Program-made: the position numbers and the translations under genes
Assembly: GCA_034769895.1 (NCBI GenBank)
Contig: CM068373.1
Span: 438,259,080 to 438,323,079 of the forward strand
Direction of reading: 5' to 3'
DNA length: 64,000 nucleotides
Source: Magicicada septendecula
Taxonomy: Eukaryota > Arthropoda > Insecta > Hemiptera > Cicadidae
In this document: positions 11,023 to 23,125 of the stretch, in pieces
Layout of the letters: each line of letters begins with the position of its first letter
Position numbering within the stretch: the stretch's first letter is position 1
Notes under the pieces: model-generated
Seen by the model: only the letters and a program-made list of their open reading frames with translations
Databases searched by the model: none
Told to the model about the DNA's origin: nothing

Positions 11023-11040
11023 CTCGAAGGTTGGGCGCCA
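11023..11040 (-). promoter_or_regulatory. Primer binding site of Gypsy-A (tRNA-Lys type)
   Basis: The minus strand reads TGGCGCCCAACCTTCGAG. The first 11 bases match the primer site used with tRNA-Lys(CUU) by gypsy-type elements and lentiviruses. Position fits: Gag ATG about 90 bp downstream, LTR sequence upstream. A second, mutated copy (TGGCGCTCC) lies about 62 bp away near 11104. Confidence 0.8.
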
Positions 11041-14000
11041 CTCTATAATATGATAGATGAGTTATGGTGCATTTATTCAATCAAGCCCTGCGATGGAGCG
11101 CCACTCTATTTTATGATAGATAGAGGTGTATAGATGTCCTCTATTCAATTGTGTAATAAGTCACACATTGTTGACGTATCTTAATGACTAGACGAGTTTA
11201 GGTGTATTTTGATTCAAATATGTAGGTTTAAAATTATTATTATTTATGATTTGTTTGTTTTAAAAGGGTTTAGAAAGCTGAAAAAATGTTCAAATTCCCT
11301 TTTCGAAGGACTGGTTAGTGTAGCTGTCACTTACCACTTACTTACTGGTGTCAACCTTCCAAAGTAGATCCTTTCTTCCTGTAATATACTGAAAATAACA
11401 CAACACAGTTCATACAATATTTACCACTAGTGTGTATGTAGGTATAAAGTAAATTATAAAAATGTTCTGTAAGTATAATGTTCTGTAGGTATAAAGTTGT
11501 TCTGTATATGAGACTGTTTTGAAATTATTCAAAATCTTGGCCGCTTATTTGCCTTACTGCCAATTTGTAAAATAAATGCTCTGTTGTTGTTGTTGTTATT
11601 ATAATCTACCTTGAAATGACGGACTGCCTCAATTATATGTGAAATGGTAATTTATTAACAATAATTAAAGTTCATTTAAAACCTTTTAAAACATTTCATA
11701 AAACATTAAAAACAATTTAACTCGTTACACAGATTCTTAAAACTCAGGGCTGGTAACACTGGTTTTTTATATTGTATTTCATTAACCTGATTTGGTTAGT
11801 TTTCTTATTTATAGTTAACAAAAATCGTCAATTCTTTTAGTATACAAGATACTTACTACAAAAAATGCTTTTAATACGACAGTGACGTATTATGGAGAGT
11901 GATTACAAAATTAGAAAAAAGTTTAATTATAATATTGGAAACTATCGTATCAGGCACACCTGCTTTCAGCTTTGCAGGTTATGGTATAGTATGTACAATA
12001 CAATTAATATTGTTGTATATCGGAATAGAATTTCCTTAATGGTTATAACAATTAAAATATAATGATTAATTTATAATCTCAGTGCAATTAAGAATATTTA
12101 GGCTTTCTTGAATTGAAAGCATAGCACTGCATTATCTGTGTACCTTTCAATAACAGGTAGGTTAGAGTGAAAATTCCTCTAAGTGAATTGTTAAAAATAT
12201 TTAAATTAACTTCATAAAATCTTATAGTTACACATAATATTAGCTAATGACACATTTATTAATCATTAACCTTATTGACAATTCTCAATTATTATTGATA
12301 ATCGAATTGTCTTTCATTATTGTTTTAGTCAAATCAGCATCTATGTGCGAGTACATTAGTATTGGTTAAGTAATAATTTGATTTGCAATTCTTCTTTAAA
12401 ATTAATAGTATTTTATTTAAAAAAATAAAACAGAACTTTTGTTCAATAATGTGTTAATTCATAATCATTATTGAGGTTAGTCACATATGAATGTACTTGA
12501 CTAACGTGGTATCAACACAAAAATTATTATTTGATAATTGTTTAAAATTCATTCAAATGTTATTAATTCTAAATACTCCCTTATTATTTCACTCATCATT
12601 GCCGATATTATACACTGGCAATGGAATATCTCACTATTTTGTATCACTGTTTACACTTCACACGTTTAAGGTTATTAACACATAAGTTAGGTTAGATAAA
12701 ATTGTTTACTAAATGGGGAATGTGCACATTTTGAAAAAAATACTCTCGTTGAAGAGACGTTCTGTCGGCGTTGACGATCAGTTTCTTAATGTTGCTCTCC
12801 TTAGCTACTTCGACTGGCATCTGCTGAAATTAGCATTTGTTATTGGCTGAAAATCGATTGATCTCGTACCCATACGCCATAACAAATTATTAAATTTTAT
12901 TTCTCAGCGTTTGGCTTTGGGTTGGAGAGTCTAAAAGTGACGCTATCAATTCTTTTGGAATTGATTGAAAAATTATGATTGTTTATAACTTTGTTAATAC
13001 ATCACCGATTTGGAAACTAAAGGTATCACGTTATTTCGGATGCTCTGCTCTTTATTTTGAGTCCACTCAAGCACTAATTCCATCCATGATTAACTTATTT
13101 ACCCTTTCGTCGATGCACCTTTAGTGGTTCTTATTTAAGTGTAAGTTTTTTCCACTTTATAGTATCACATGATACTTATATCACTTACTGATAATGGTTC
13201 AAGTCATTATTTCGTATCAGTTATTCCTTAAATACTAAATATTAACAATATTCCATAATGCACTTTCAGGCGAGTAGGCCTTAAATGTCCATGCATTATT
13301 TCTTATTAGTTCTAACATATATATTATTCTAACACAATTCTATTGTGTTTGGTTTGTACATCAAATTATACTACACCTTTTGTGGAGCTTTGTATTTATT
13401 AACATAGCTTCGTTTATTTACATTGAATGGTTTTATCCCACCATGTTAGGTGTCCTGTCATATTGACACTCTTATTTTATTAATAGTTCTGTATCAGGGA
13501 TGTATTTTCATCCATTAATTTGTCTTTAGTGTTTGTCTACATCTTATCTTGGGTATTCAGTATTCCCTGCTGTGCTAATTGCTCACAATTTCCTGTTGGG
13601 CTGTTACTTACATTTAGTTTCATGTTACATGTATTATTGGTTTTCATTATTATTACATAAATTTATGCATTTATTGTTTGGTAATGGTTCTCAAAGAGGT
13701 ATTGAGTATTCTTGAAACTACTGTTATGCTATTTTCCTCTTCTGATTAAGTTTGACTGAGTTTTTTATGTAATTCTGTCATTCACTCTGTGGTTTGGTAT
13801 TTTGGCTATTATTTGTTTATAAAATTTAAAGTATATAGTTGTGTTTCTTAGTTCATATTGGGTTTATTCTGTTCATTATTTATTCTAGTTTGGTTGTTGC
13901 ATCATGTAAATACTTTTATCAGTGTTTTTCTAATTGTTAGTTATGATTCTTTGTTGCAAATTCTGTTCAGTTGAGGTTATTGTATACTACTGAATGACAA

Positions 14001-15150
14001 CAATGTCTATATGCATTAGCTTGGTTTCTTGCATATTTTCTTATATATTTACCATGATTGTTATTACTATTATCTAGTACAATGGTTTTCTTTATTTTAA
14101 TTCTATTATATACTATTTGTTTACATATTATTATCTAATTCTGATTGGTTATTCACATACATATTGGGCGTTTACATTTGGTTTGGGTTGACTGTTTTTT
14201 AATCTAATACAGGTTGTCTTATCTCTGATATACTAATAATTACATTCTGTATTGACTTTACTTTCCACTCTCCTGATATTTAAATGTATATTTTGTAATG
14301 ATTTTATATTTAAGGTCAGTCATGGTAGTTACTGGTAAGCAGTTCCATTTACTTTCATAATTGAGCAATTATTTCTTTACTTAATTTCAGTTTACTTGCA
14401 GTCTTTATTATGTTTTATTATATTATACTTTTGGTCTCATAGATAATACACTTATTGTCTGTGTTGTTTTATTTGAGATTGTTTTATACAACTGTTATCA
14501 CTTATTATTTTCACTGTCTATAAACACTACACTTTCATTGTTTGTATTAGTTTCTTTCAGCTCATGGTATATTAGTATTAATTAATTCACTGTAAGTAGC
14601 ACACTATTATTGTCTATGGTTGCTTATTGAATTATTATATTGTCAATACTTTGTTCTTGGTCACTTTGTTTTCTTTCAGGTTCTTCCTTGTTGTGGTATT
14701 ATTCCTCACTTACTTGGTACTCTTCATACTGCTAATATTATTTCCTTATTTTTCATATATTTTCTTCATTTATAATATATTTTCCTCACTTGTTGTGTAC
14801 TCTTCACACTGTTAATATTATTTTATTTGTTTATTATATATTTTCCCTCTTCTTATATATTTCTCCCTCACTTATTGGATCTATTGGGTCCTGGTTGCTA
14901 ACATAGTTGCTTGGTTTACTTTTCCTCTTGTCATAACATTGATGATTCATTTAATTACAACTTCTTCCTTTGGGTGCTTATTTTCTTTAACATTATTTCT
15001 TCCTGGATATACAAGTTTGGCTTTGACATTTTAGTGTTGTCTTTCCTGTTGTTGGTGTGTTTGGCTATATTAGCTTAGATATGTTCATGGTAGATCTTCA
15101 TTTGGGTATTTGTGATGATATTTATGTAACGATATTTTTGATGCATTACA
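11041..15150 (-). repeat. 5' LTR of Gypsy-A, apparently about 4.1 kb
   Basis: The outer edge (15150) is fixed by alignment with the other LTR, which begins TG at 1628. The inner edge is set by the primer binding site at 11040. Bases 13524-15150 are directly confirmed as repeated at 1-1628. The part 11041-13523 is inferred LTR, because the other copy runs off the window. No classic CA end is seen next to the primer site (the minus strand reads ..TATAGAG before TGGCGCC), so an insertion within a shorter LTR remains possible. No genes inside; AT-rich. Confidence 0.6.
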
Positions 15151-15479
15151 CCGTGCATAATTCTTTTGTTTTGGTTCATTTTTAGCTTTTTGCATGTTAG
15201 TACTTTCCATAACTTTATCCACTATGTTAGTGTTATGGTTATTGTTCTTTACAATTCTCTTTATCTTTTTTATTCCCCTATCTTTTGTTTCTGTCTCTTT
15301 TAAACACCTGTAAGCTCTATAACAAAATGAATTGATTGCCGCCATTTTATTTGTCGTACTCCATTTCAGATAATATCCTGATTTTCCACTATTTTTGTAA
15401 AGTGTATAACTTGTGTATTGTCTAGGTGCTTCATTGCTCCAATTAGTTGTACTGACTACTGCCCATTTCCCTGCTGCTT
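15151..15479. other. Flank of Gypsy-A, no supported gene
   Basis: A minus-strand open frame (start 15345, Lys/Asn-rich) runs into the Gypsy-A LTR. Given the gag remnant immediately to the right on the same strand, it may be the continuation of that retroelement, but no domain is recognisable. Confidence 0.35.
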
Positions 15480-16092
15480 AACTATGGTCCGACAATCTCT
15501 TTGTACATGCGCAAGTTCCCCATATCTAAAAAAACTTCGGTCTCGTACTTTCTACCTTCATAATCATTTGAGTCATCACAATCTGTTAGTATGCGCATTC
15601 GCCACAGACACTGACTTGGCGGCCTCAAATTGTTCAGCATAGACAAGCGCATCCACTCTATTCTGGTGTATTGCCATTGTAACAGTTGTTGTAGTTCACT
15701 ATTTCTGACACCATCAGTAATTATCTGTATCACCGATGTCATTCAAAAATTCTCTGGTGCTCTATGATAAGCCAGTCTAACTAGCAAGTCAGTACTTGCT
15801 TCAAACTGATCTGCATAAGAGTTCTGGCTGTCAGGTGTCACATTTTGTGTAGTAGCTCTAAGGCAGATACTTGAAGCAAGAATAAGTGAAACCAATAATA
15901 TGTGCTTGTGACTTCAATGTTGGGCCCTTGATATGAATAGGTATGACTGCAGTCAAAGTAACTCTCTGTTACCTTATTTTCTGTATTTTTTTGGACTATA
16001 CCTTTTTTGGTACAATCTGTTCCAACACAGATTGCAATTTGATTTGAAACATAGGGTTGTTTTTTCATTGACTGTTCAACTTCTGTTTTCAT
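15480..16092 (-). pseudogene. Gag remnant B (Ty3/gypsy-type), multiply frameshifted
   Basis: Minus-strand pieces in changing frames resemble retrotransposon Gag: IEVTSTYYW, then SALELLHKM, then SYADQFEASTDLLVRLAYH and RAPENF, a segment with VRNSELQQLLQ, and ALVYAEQFEAAKSVSVA, followed by a decayed zinc knuckle read as FRYGELAHVQRDC. In the last, a Cys expected next to GE is replaced by Tyr. Order and spacing match capsid plus nucleocapsid. At least three frame breaks and a stop after ENF. No LTR or pol was found next to it. Confidence 0.7.
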
Positions 16093-16495
16093 CTGTTATT
16101 TTACATTTGGAGTCCACTTCTCTACTGCAGATAATCTTACCTCTTGCCCACTGAGAGCACCCACACCTCCACATAGTAGAACCCAACTCTGCAGCAGTAT
16201 GCTGTTGCAAATGCCTTTGTTCAAATATCAGTGCTTTTATGTGTTCTGTTTCTTGTTTACGTTCTTCTTTTTGTCATTATATCTAAGCAGGGATGCTTTT
16301 TATGATTCCTCTGCTAGTCATTGTTTTTCATCTTGTCATTTCTCTCCTTTTTCTGCCTCATGGTGTCATAATTTTTCTGCTTCTTCTGCCTCCTGTCATT
16401 ATTGTTCCATTTGCAATAGCAAATGCACTAGTAAATTTGTAAACAATTCTTGGTACTGTTGCCCTAATAATTGATTATGATAAAGTTTTGATTAA

Positions 16496-16539
<44 letters not shown>

Positions 16540-17079
16540 CACAAATTAACTAACATAGCATACTCATTAACTTCAGATATTGGTAATTCAATACACAGTA
16601 TCGTTTTAAAAATCTCCGTTTTATACAGTATAGTTTTAGAGGCCATAGAAGCGATGATAAAAACAACTAGATGAGCATGACAAACAACTACAAGAGCATG
16701 ACTGAAAACAAGGGGAATTCATAAGAAAACAAACGGAGGGTTGTGGTTGTGGTTGTGTGGAGTTGTTGTGGAACATTAACAACTGAAAATAAAATTCTTG
16801 TAGACACATTTCAAACATAAATGAACTTGAGTCAAATGAAACTGGACAAAAATATATAACATATGAACAAAAGTTAAAGGAACATAAAAATAAACTCACA
16901 GAAATAGACAAGACTCCATGAACATGAACACAAACATACACAGTTACAAAAACAAATTGACATTTTGAGGTTGGGTGGTACTATACAGTGGAATCAAATC
17001 ACATATTACATGTATACCGTAACATACTGGACATTACCACAATAATAAAACAAGGCAGAATAAAGAAACAGGTCAGGTA
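16093..17079. other. No supported gene; low-complexity DNA
   Basis: AT-rich DNA with a Ser/Cys/Phe-biased plus frame (16199-16474) that looks like chance translation of TCT/TGC-rich sequence, a (CA)n tract and GTTGTG repeats near 16740. Confidence 0.4.
16497..16537. repeat. (CA)n microsatellite
   Basis: About 20 uninterrupted CA units. They generate the artificial VCVCVC frame on the minus strand. Confidence 0.97.
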
Positions 17080-17084
17080 CAAAG

Positions 17085-17280
17085 AATGACAGGAAAAAGT
17101 ATTCATTGGAGGACCAGGGGAAAAAGACCAAGAGGGAGGCCAAGAAGAAGATGGGTAGATGATGATTTAAGATGACTGGGGGGTCAGAAGGTGCGAAGAG
17201 TGACACAGGATAGAGAGGAGTGCAGACACGCCATTCTGGAGGCCAGAGTTCTTTATGAGCTGTAGCGCCGTGGAGTAAGT
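17085..17280 (+). pseudogene. RTE LINE C-terminal remnant
   Basis: In mixed plus-strand frames the DNA encodes an Arg/Gly/Pro-rich block (KRPRGRPRRRW), then an acidic WVDD-like stretch, WGVRR and a final Cys/Ala-rich part. This is the layout of the RTE C-terminus seen intact at 4183-4703 (GRPRTRWLD, then a Trp-rich tail). Decayed by stops and frameshifts, and of a different, older subfamily. Confidence 0.6.
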
Positions 17281-17289
17281 AACTTTACC

Positions 17290-17935
17290 ATAACATAGAA
17301 GAATGGCCTCAACATCTAAAGTTCTATGGGGATGAAAATGATAACCCAGCAGAGTTCGTGAGGCAATGTGAAAGGTTGATAGACACTATTGTAAATCAGT
17401 TTACTGACCAGGACAAAATAAACTTAATTACAAAATATTTTTAAGTGTCACTGGCACCATGGTATACAATTATCTGAGACCAGGTCACAGCATACAAGGA
17501 CTTCTCCAAGCTTTTGAGACCCGAGACTAGACTCTGGATGTCCAACTCAAGGTATGTAATCACTTTGAGTTCAGTAAGTACGTATATGGGCGACAAGCGG
17601 AAGAACAATATGTATGTAATACAACAGGCGGCAAAGTGAAACATCAGCATCCACAACTTAATGAAAGTGAACTTACGCACAAATTGGCCTATCTTGTCAA
17701 TCAGAACATCAGCGTTGTGGGGGTTGGAAGAGGTATAAGCTGATTGGAAGATCCGGTATTATTGTCTCAGTGGGAAGACGTCATGAACAAGGGTCAAAGT
17801 CCAGGTCCCAGTAGGATAATGAAGCAAATAATCCACCTAAATATACACAAAAGATACTGAACATAAACCAAGGTGGGAGAATAAAAAAATTAATATATCA
17901 GGAAAACCTTCTGTATCCACAATGGAGGGAAATAG
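17290..17935 (+). pseudogene. Gag remnant C (retrotransposon capsid), plus strand
   Basis: Opens with FYGDENDNPAEFVRQCERLI followed by FTDQDKINLITKYF and a stop. Then, in the next frame, WYTII and DQVTAYKDFSK, and later QSPGPSR in a polar nucleocapsid-like stretch. The F-x-G-D-x-NP-x-EF start and the downstream DKINLI and WY segments are typical of a Gag capsid found in insect gypsy-like elements. No linked pol or LTR seen. Confidence 0.6.
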
Positions 17936-20320
17936 TGTAACTCATGTGATGTTTGGTTAGCTTCGTTGTGTCATTTATGTTTATACTAGGCTACAGAGTT
18001 TTGTAGTTTTTTATTAGAAATAATACTTCTTTTAATAGTTTTTTATTAGAAATAATACTTCTTGTGAATATGAATTATTTTGTATTGTGAATTATTATGG
18101 AATATTTATTCGAAAAAAAATTTTAGAATATGCAGAGAGCAAAGTGACAGCAGTGAGGAATACACGGATTCTGATCCTGACTTTGTAGTCAGTGTATCTT
18201 ATAGTTTAAATTGTTAATTATAGAACGTATAATGAAAATAAGTATGTAATTTATTATAGGATAACATTAAAATTAAAATTTTTATACATATCCAAAAACA
18301 AGCAGTATTATGAAAAAGTGGTCCATTTCACAATGTGGAACTGTTCCTAAGGTGATCGCATTCAAAATGTTAAGTACAGTGGAATGGTGTGTAAGGATGT
18401 GTAGCCATGTTTATAGTATGCTCGTGTGAGGGTACAAAATTATTTTATTGAATATATATAAAAAGCATGTTAATGTAAATAACTTTTGGGATATGGAAAT
18501 TTTTGAGATGGGACTTATATCAGAATGTTCGAAATAAAAATGTTCAGCCTAATTAATGACGGTAATTATTTTAAAAATCAGTAAGTAAATGTATGTTTTT
18601 TAAGTAAAAAGTGTTTATGGCCATAAATTCGATCGTAAAAATATACAGGTTTTTTTAAACAAGAATTGTTCTTTTCAGAAGCCTTCTTTGACAAGAATTA
18701 ATTATCTGCAGAAAATCATGAGTAGGGGTTATCTAAGAACCAATTTGATTATGCAAATTCAGTTGAAAATTACTTTTAACAGATAGATCAATCTCTCTTT
18801 GGAATCGATAATATGTAATTGCCACTTGGTACCTCCCAATCACCAGACACACAAGTTAGAAAAATGCTAGAGTTGCTGCGGGAAATATAATAGTAATAGT
18901 GCTATTCTGTGAAAGTGTAAGATATCTGATTAGGTATATAGACGCTTTAAGCTGACTGGAAAAAGGGTGTTAGCATAACACACCCTTATTTTAGTAATCA
19001 GTATTAGTTTGCCGTGAAAGTATGTAACCATGCCCATGAGAAATAACTACATGCCTGAAAGCGACCCTGTGGCTGGACAGAGTATATCAATCTACAATCC
19101 AGGATCATCCAGGAACAACCCATCATCTGAAGCATCTGAAGTCTACATAAAAGGGAAGCAAACTTATATTATTTATGAACAATTAAAAAATAATAATTTA
19201 AAAGAATGATTATCACATCAGTAAAGACTTTATGGTAAATAAGACAAAATAATGTTAAATAGTACTTTATTTCATTGTATAGAAAGGGAATCTTTTATTT
19301 TGTATTACAAAGATCAACACAGAGATTTATTTTTTTATAAACTATTAAAATCTCAGGAGATTGTCAAAAATAATAGCATCATTAATAAATCCACTTCAAA
19401 CGTAGGCCTATCTCGCGACTAGTTATTCTATGTGACACCTGTACATCACAATACGTATTCATATATACATCGTTTGATGACTTCAGCCATTTTCGTTTAG
19501 TGTAAATAAATTTAAATTCGTGGTTTTATGTGTACTGATTCTTGGTAAATCTTGACTCCATTTGTTCTTTACTTAATATTATCTACTTAACTGTTTTTGT
19601 TATTATAATTATCTTATGACAGCAATTTTTCTCTTTAAATTTTGCATAGCACCAGTTATAAAATACACAGCAATAATAAAATTATAATACTATCTTTGAA
19701 AACAATAAAATATAAAATACTAATAATAATAGAACACTGTACTGATTCTTGTGTCACAGATTGGCAACACTAATATGTATTATGCAATGTTAAAAATAGT
19801 ATCATTAATGAATACAATTCTGTGTTTGTACCCAACCTAACTATTGTGTAAACCACAAGCTGGGTCATATGATTTTGTTTGTTCATTGTGTTATGTATAA
19901 TTGTTGCACAGTAAATTTTTTAATAGAGGAGTGAGACATTTATGGCATGAAATAACTAATTACAATACTGACAAATAATAAAGCATCAATTTATTAATTA
20001 TTATATTAAAAAAATTTAATATCAAAAATTTTAAATGTGAATTCAGAATATTCCCTTTTTAAGAAGATACACTGTCATACTGTTATCCCTCTTATGTGTA
20101 GCACAAAATAATAAAGTAATATTTACTTTAAGTAAACATAATTATTATAAACAGCACCAATTCTAAATTGATTAGAAAAATTATTTTTAATAAAACTTAA
20201 AATTCCATATTACTTATTTTACTTCAACCATTTCGTATTGATTTTACTTCACTAGCTCATACTTCAGTTCTTTGTGAGTTGTTTCTTTGTTTTGAACAAA
20301 ATAATTGTGTATTTTTTACT
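17936..20320. other. AT-rich DNA without supported genes
   Basis: 2.4 kb with a short duplicated phrase near 18008-18062 (TTTTTTATTAGAAATAATAC twice, about 40 bp apart). No conserved coding signal and no recognised repeat family. Confidence 0.45.
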
Positions 20321-20347
20321 TGTGTGTGTGTGTGTGTGTGTGTGTGC

Positions 20348-20402
<55 letters not shown>
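20321..20402. repeat. (GT)n microsatellite, interrupted
   Basis: About 40 GT units with two GC interruptions near 20347. Source of the artificial THTHTH frame on the minus strand. Confidence 0.97.
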
Positions 20403-20405
<3 letters not shown>

Positions 20406-20640
20406 CTTCTGGATATATGAGATGATGACAACGATGATGTTACTGATGCCAATTTCCTGTCGCTAATAAAACCCCAGCTGTGGGCCCATGAGTAAGTTAT
20501 TTCCATCTTCCAGTGGCAGTGGAAAGAAAATGCATTTCTTCCTATGGCATTGTCTGAATTGAAAATGTGTTTTGTAGACTTCAAATTTGATTAAATAAGC
20601 ATTAGATCCATGCTTTTTGGTATCCAGGCCACTTATAGTC

Positions 20641-20860
20641 TATAATTAGTAAAATAGTTTTACCTTTTTCTTGTCCGTCTGGTGGCCTTTACTCTATATT
20701 TAATTCAGAGTAATATAGAATTAAATATATTCTAATATAATATAATAGAATATAATATTCTTATATAATATAGAATTAAATATAACATAATTCAGAATTA
20801 AATACAGAGTAAAGGCCACCAGACGGACAAGAAAAAGGTAAAACTATTTTACTAATTATA
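20641..20860. mobile_element. Hairpin MITE-like foldback element
   Basis: Arms 20641-20695 and 20806-20860 are perfect inverted copies (55 bp, starting TATAATTAGTAAAATAG). Similarity extends about 10-15 bp further with a mismatch. The 110 bp centre is almost pure A/T. The size, near-complete foldback and lack of coding capacity suggest a nonautonomous DNA element; a TA or longer AT duplication cannot be separated from the AT-rich ends. Confidence 0.75.
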
Positions 20861-22150
20861 TAAATAAGCATGTTTAATTATTGTCATTAATTCATTCATG
20901 TCTGGTCAGTAGTTCTCTAACCACGCAAAATACATGCGTACACAGAGATCGTCCCCAATTGGAGCACAATACCAGCTTCTGATAATAGACCACACACATA
21001 CTGCATAAAATCGACAGGTTAGAGCCTGTAATTTTTGCCTGCACATACACAAACACTACTTAAAATTATTTTTAACAACTTCTATCTATGAATTATTTAC
21101 TAAAATACTGCCATGGTTAAATATGCAAATATATGTGTTGTTGCATATATTCCCCAGGTGTTATTGGATGTGAATGGTATTACTGTTTTATTTACATCTT
21201 CACATATGTAATTATTCACATAACAATAGGTTTTAAAACTGCTTCTTATAAAAAAAGATTTAATCGAACATAGTAAACTATAACAACACAATTTGCATTT
21301 ATATAATGTATTGAATTCGTGGGTGTAATCATAATAAGAAGATAGTATGTTATTTAAGTTTAAAATTGTTCCATTATTTATTTATTAAACAAAATCTTTC
21401 ATTTCACATATTAAATATTGACTCATTATTATATCGTTTGTACGAATCTTTCGTACACAACTTATTGCTAACAAATTACATCCACAAGTTATACATAAAT
21501 CTTATTATCTAATTTTAATTAATTAAATATTTATTTTGCTCTCAGCTTACTCATTGTGTGCTCATCTTTTTGCAATTGCTGATTAATTTGCTTCAATAAT
21601 GAGTTTACTTGTATTCAGATTTCTTTTATATTAATTTGTTTTAACTTTCTACTGCATATGCATTCTCTTTTATCAACAAGACTTTACTAATTACGTTAAT
21701 TCAAAAATTAAATATTTCCCTTATCATTTACGTTACTCTCAATTACTAAATTTAATACAAGAAATATTATTCTAACTTTTATTCTGCTTTTACATTTATG
21801 TACAATTTATTTATTTTAATACTGGTTGAATGTCTTTCATTCCAACTTTAGTGTCTTTCAATGTCTGTAATTACAAAGGTTTTTTATTACCTTGTTTGAC
21901 GTGGTTAATCATCCGTACGTCCTCCTTTGGTCCTCTGGTCGTGTTCTCCGTGTCCTTCTGGTCCTCTGGTCTTGTTCCACTGCATGTATTGTTTAATAGT
22001 GGTCTCGCCTCACATCATATGCTGCCGGTGTGTCCATAGACTTCATTGTATGTACTCTGCTGCTCTGGTTGGATATCTAGTTTGTCCTGTGACTTACTAT
22101 AGATGTGAATTAGCGTCGTCAACTGACATAGCATCCTGTGGCAACGGTTG
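20861..22150. other. AT-rich intergenic DNA with one copy of a diverged dispersed repeat
   Basis: No gene supported. The stretch around 20985-21140 resembles 24050-24205: both share a phrase like AAAATC(A/G)ACAGGT, CACTACTTAAAA(T/C)TATTTT and TAAATATGCA in the same order. This suggests two old copies of one repeat. A short duplicated GGTCCTCTGGTC phrase occurs at about 21930 and 21960. Confidence 0.4.
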
Positions 22151-22159
22151 AATCGAGAA

Positions 22160-22200
22160 GAAGAAACTTTATTAGCACGACCTGGTATTTATAGTCAGGT
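22160..22200 (-). promoter_or_regulatory. TATA box plus AATAAA cluster, LTR-like (minus)
   Basis: The minus strand has CTATAAATACC at 22193-22183 followed shortly by GCTAATAAAG at 22175-22166. TATA and polyadenylation signals this close are typical of compact LTRs. No second copy was seen in the window, so this could be a solo LTR or chance. Confidence 0.25.
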
Positions 22201-23019
22201 CTTGCAAAAACTCATGTCTGAACAATATTTAACCTGTCAGATTCTGTCGAAGCGTCATTTCTCCCACTCTGGTTCAATTCACAATTTTTGCCTATCTTCG
22301 CGAATTACAAAGTTTGTTTCACATCACTCGATGCTCAATCAATCACTATTTTTATATGTTTACTATACGTAAATTACACTTCTTTATGTTAATCACAAAA
22401 AGAGCTATTCATTTTTTACGTATAGTAGTTGCACCTTTCATCACATCGTTACGGTCTTTTAACACTTTATTCACCTTTAATTTCTATACACTTTGGTGTC
22501 TTTTGTTTTACCCTATCATACATAGTTTTCGTATAATTAAAATAAAACAACTATGCTACTGGAAAAGGGTTGGTTACATTTCAGGAATGGACAGGCTTCA
22601 CACACACAAACAATATACGCATGTACACAACGCTAGTGACAGGTGTGTCGAAAATGCATGTCCATGCATGAATTCTGCGCTCCCTATTTTTAACTACGAT
22701 CCAGCTTATGCAATCTGAATCTTGTTTATTAATTCATATTTATTTATTTTTATTATTTATTTTGGCAATGCACAGTACCGTTAATGGTTGTACTGTTGCA
22801 AAACACTGCCATGGTGGGATACAAAATTTGCCATATTTCTTTGGACGTATTGTTCTCCGTTGACGATATACTGTCACATTGTATGTGTTACATTTACTTG
22901 CTTTGTAGGAAGTTGCTATGTAACAATGATTTCTATACCTTTCTTTTGAAGGTGCTATTTCTACCTGTTTCTCTAATAACGTGCTGTTTATTCTGAGTCA
23001 TGTACTGTGTTCACCCCTG
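22201..23019. other. No supported gene
   Basis: AT-rich. Plus-strand open frames of 70-134 codons show no conserved motif and have hydrophobic, Tyr/Phe/His-biased composition typical of chance frames. Confidence 0.4.
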
Positions 23020-23030
23020 ATCTCTCTCTC

Positions 23031-23113
<83 letters not shown>

Positions 23114-23125
23114 TTCTCTCTCTCT
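23020..23125. repeat. (TC)n microsatellite
   Basis: About 50 TC units with rare TG interruptions. It produces the artificial SLSLSL frame. Confidence 0.97.

Larger units (their letters stand above)
1..15150 (-). mobile_element. Ty3/gypsy LTR retrotransposon (Gypsy-A), degenerate, left LTR cut by window edge
   Basis: Read on the minus strand the order is long LTR, primer binding site, coiled-coil Gag, capsid, Asn-rich nucleocapsid, retropepsin, then integrase, 3' noncoding DNA and the second LTR. Bases 1-1628 repeat 13524-15150 with only scattered substitutions and small indels. Both copies start with TG on the minus strand (at 1628 and 15150). The RT/RNase H part is absent between 7968 and 3528, where a DNA element lies. 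The order gag-PR-[RT-RH]-IN places it in Ty3/gypsy. Several frameshifts and stops make it non-autonomous. The target-site duplication cannot be tested because one end is outside the window. Confidence 0.85.

Noticed and set aside
22016-22718. Host gene in the 22 kb region
   Set aside because: Overlapping frames with chance-like composition; no conserved motif, no codon bias.
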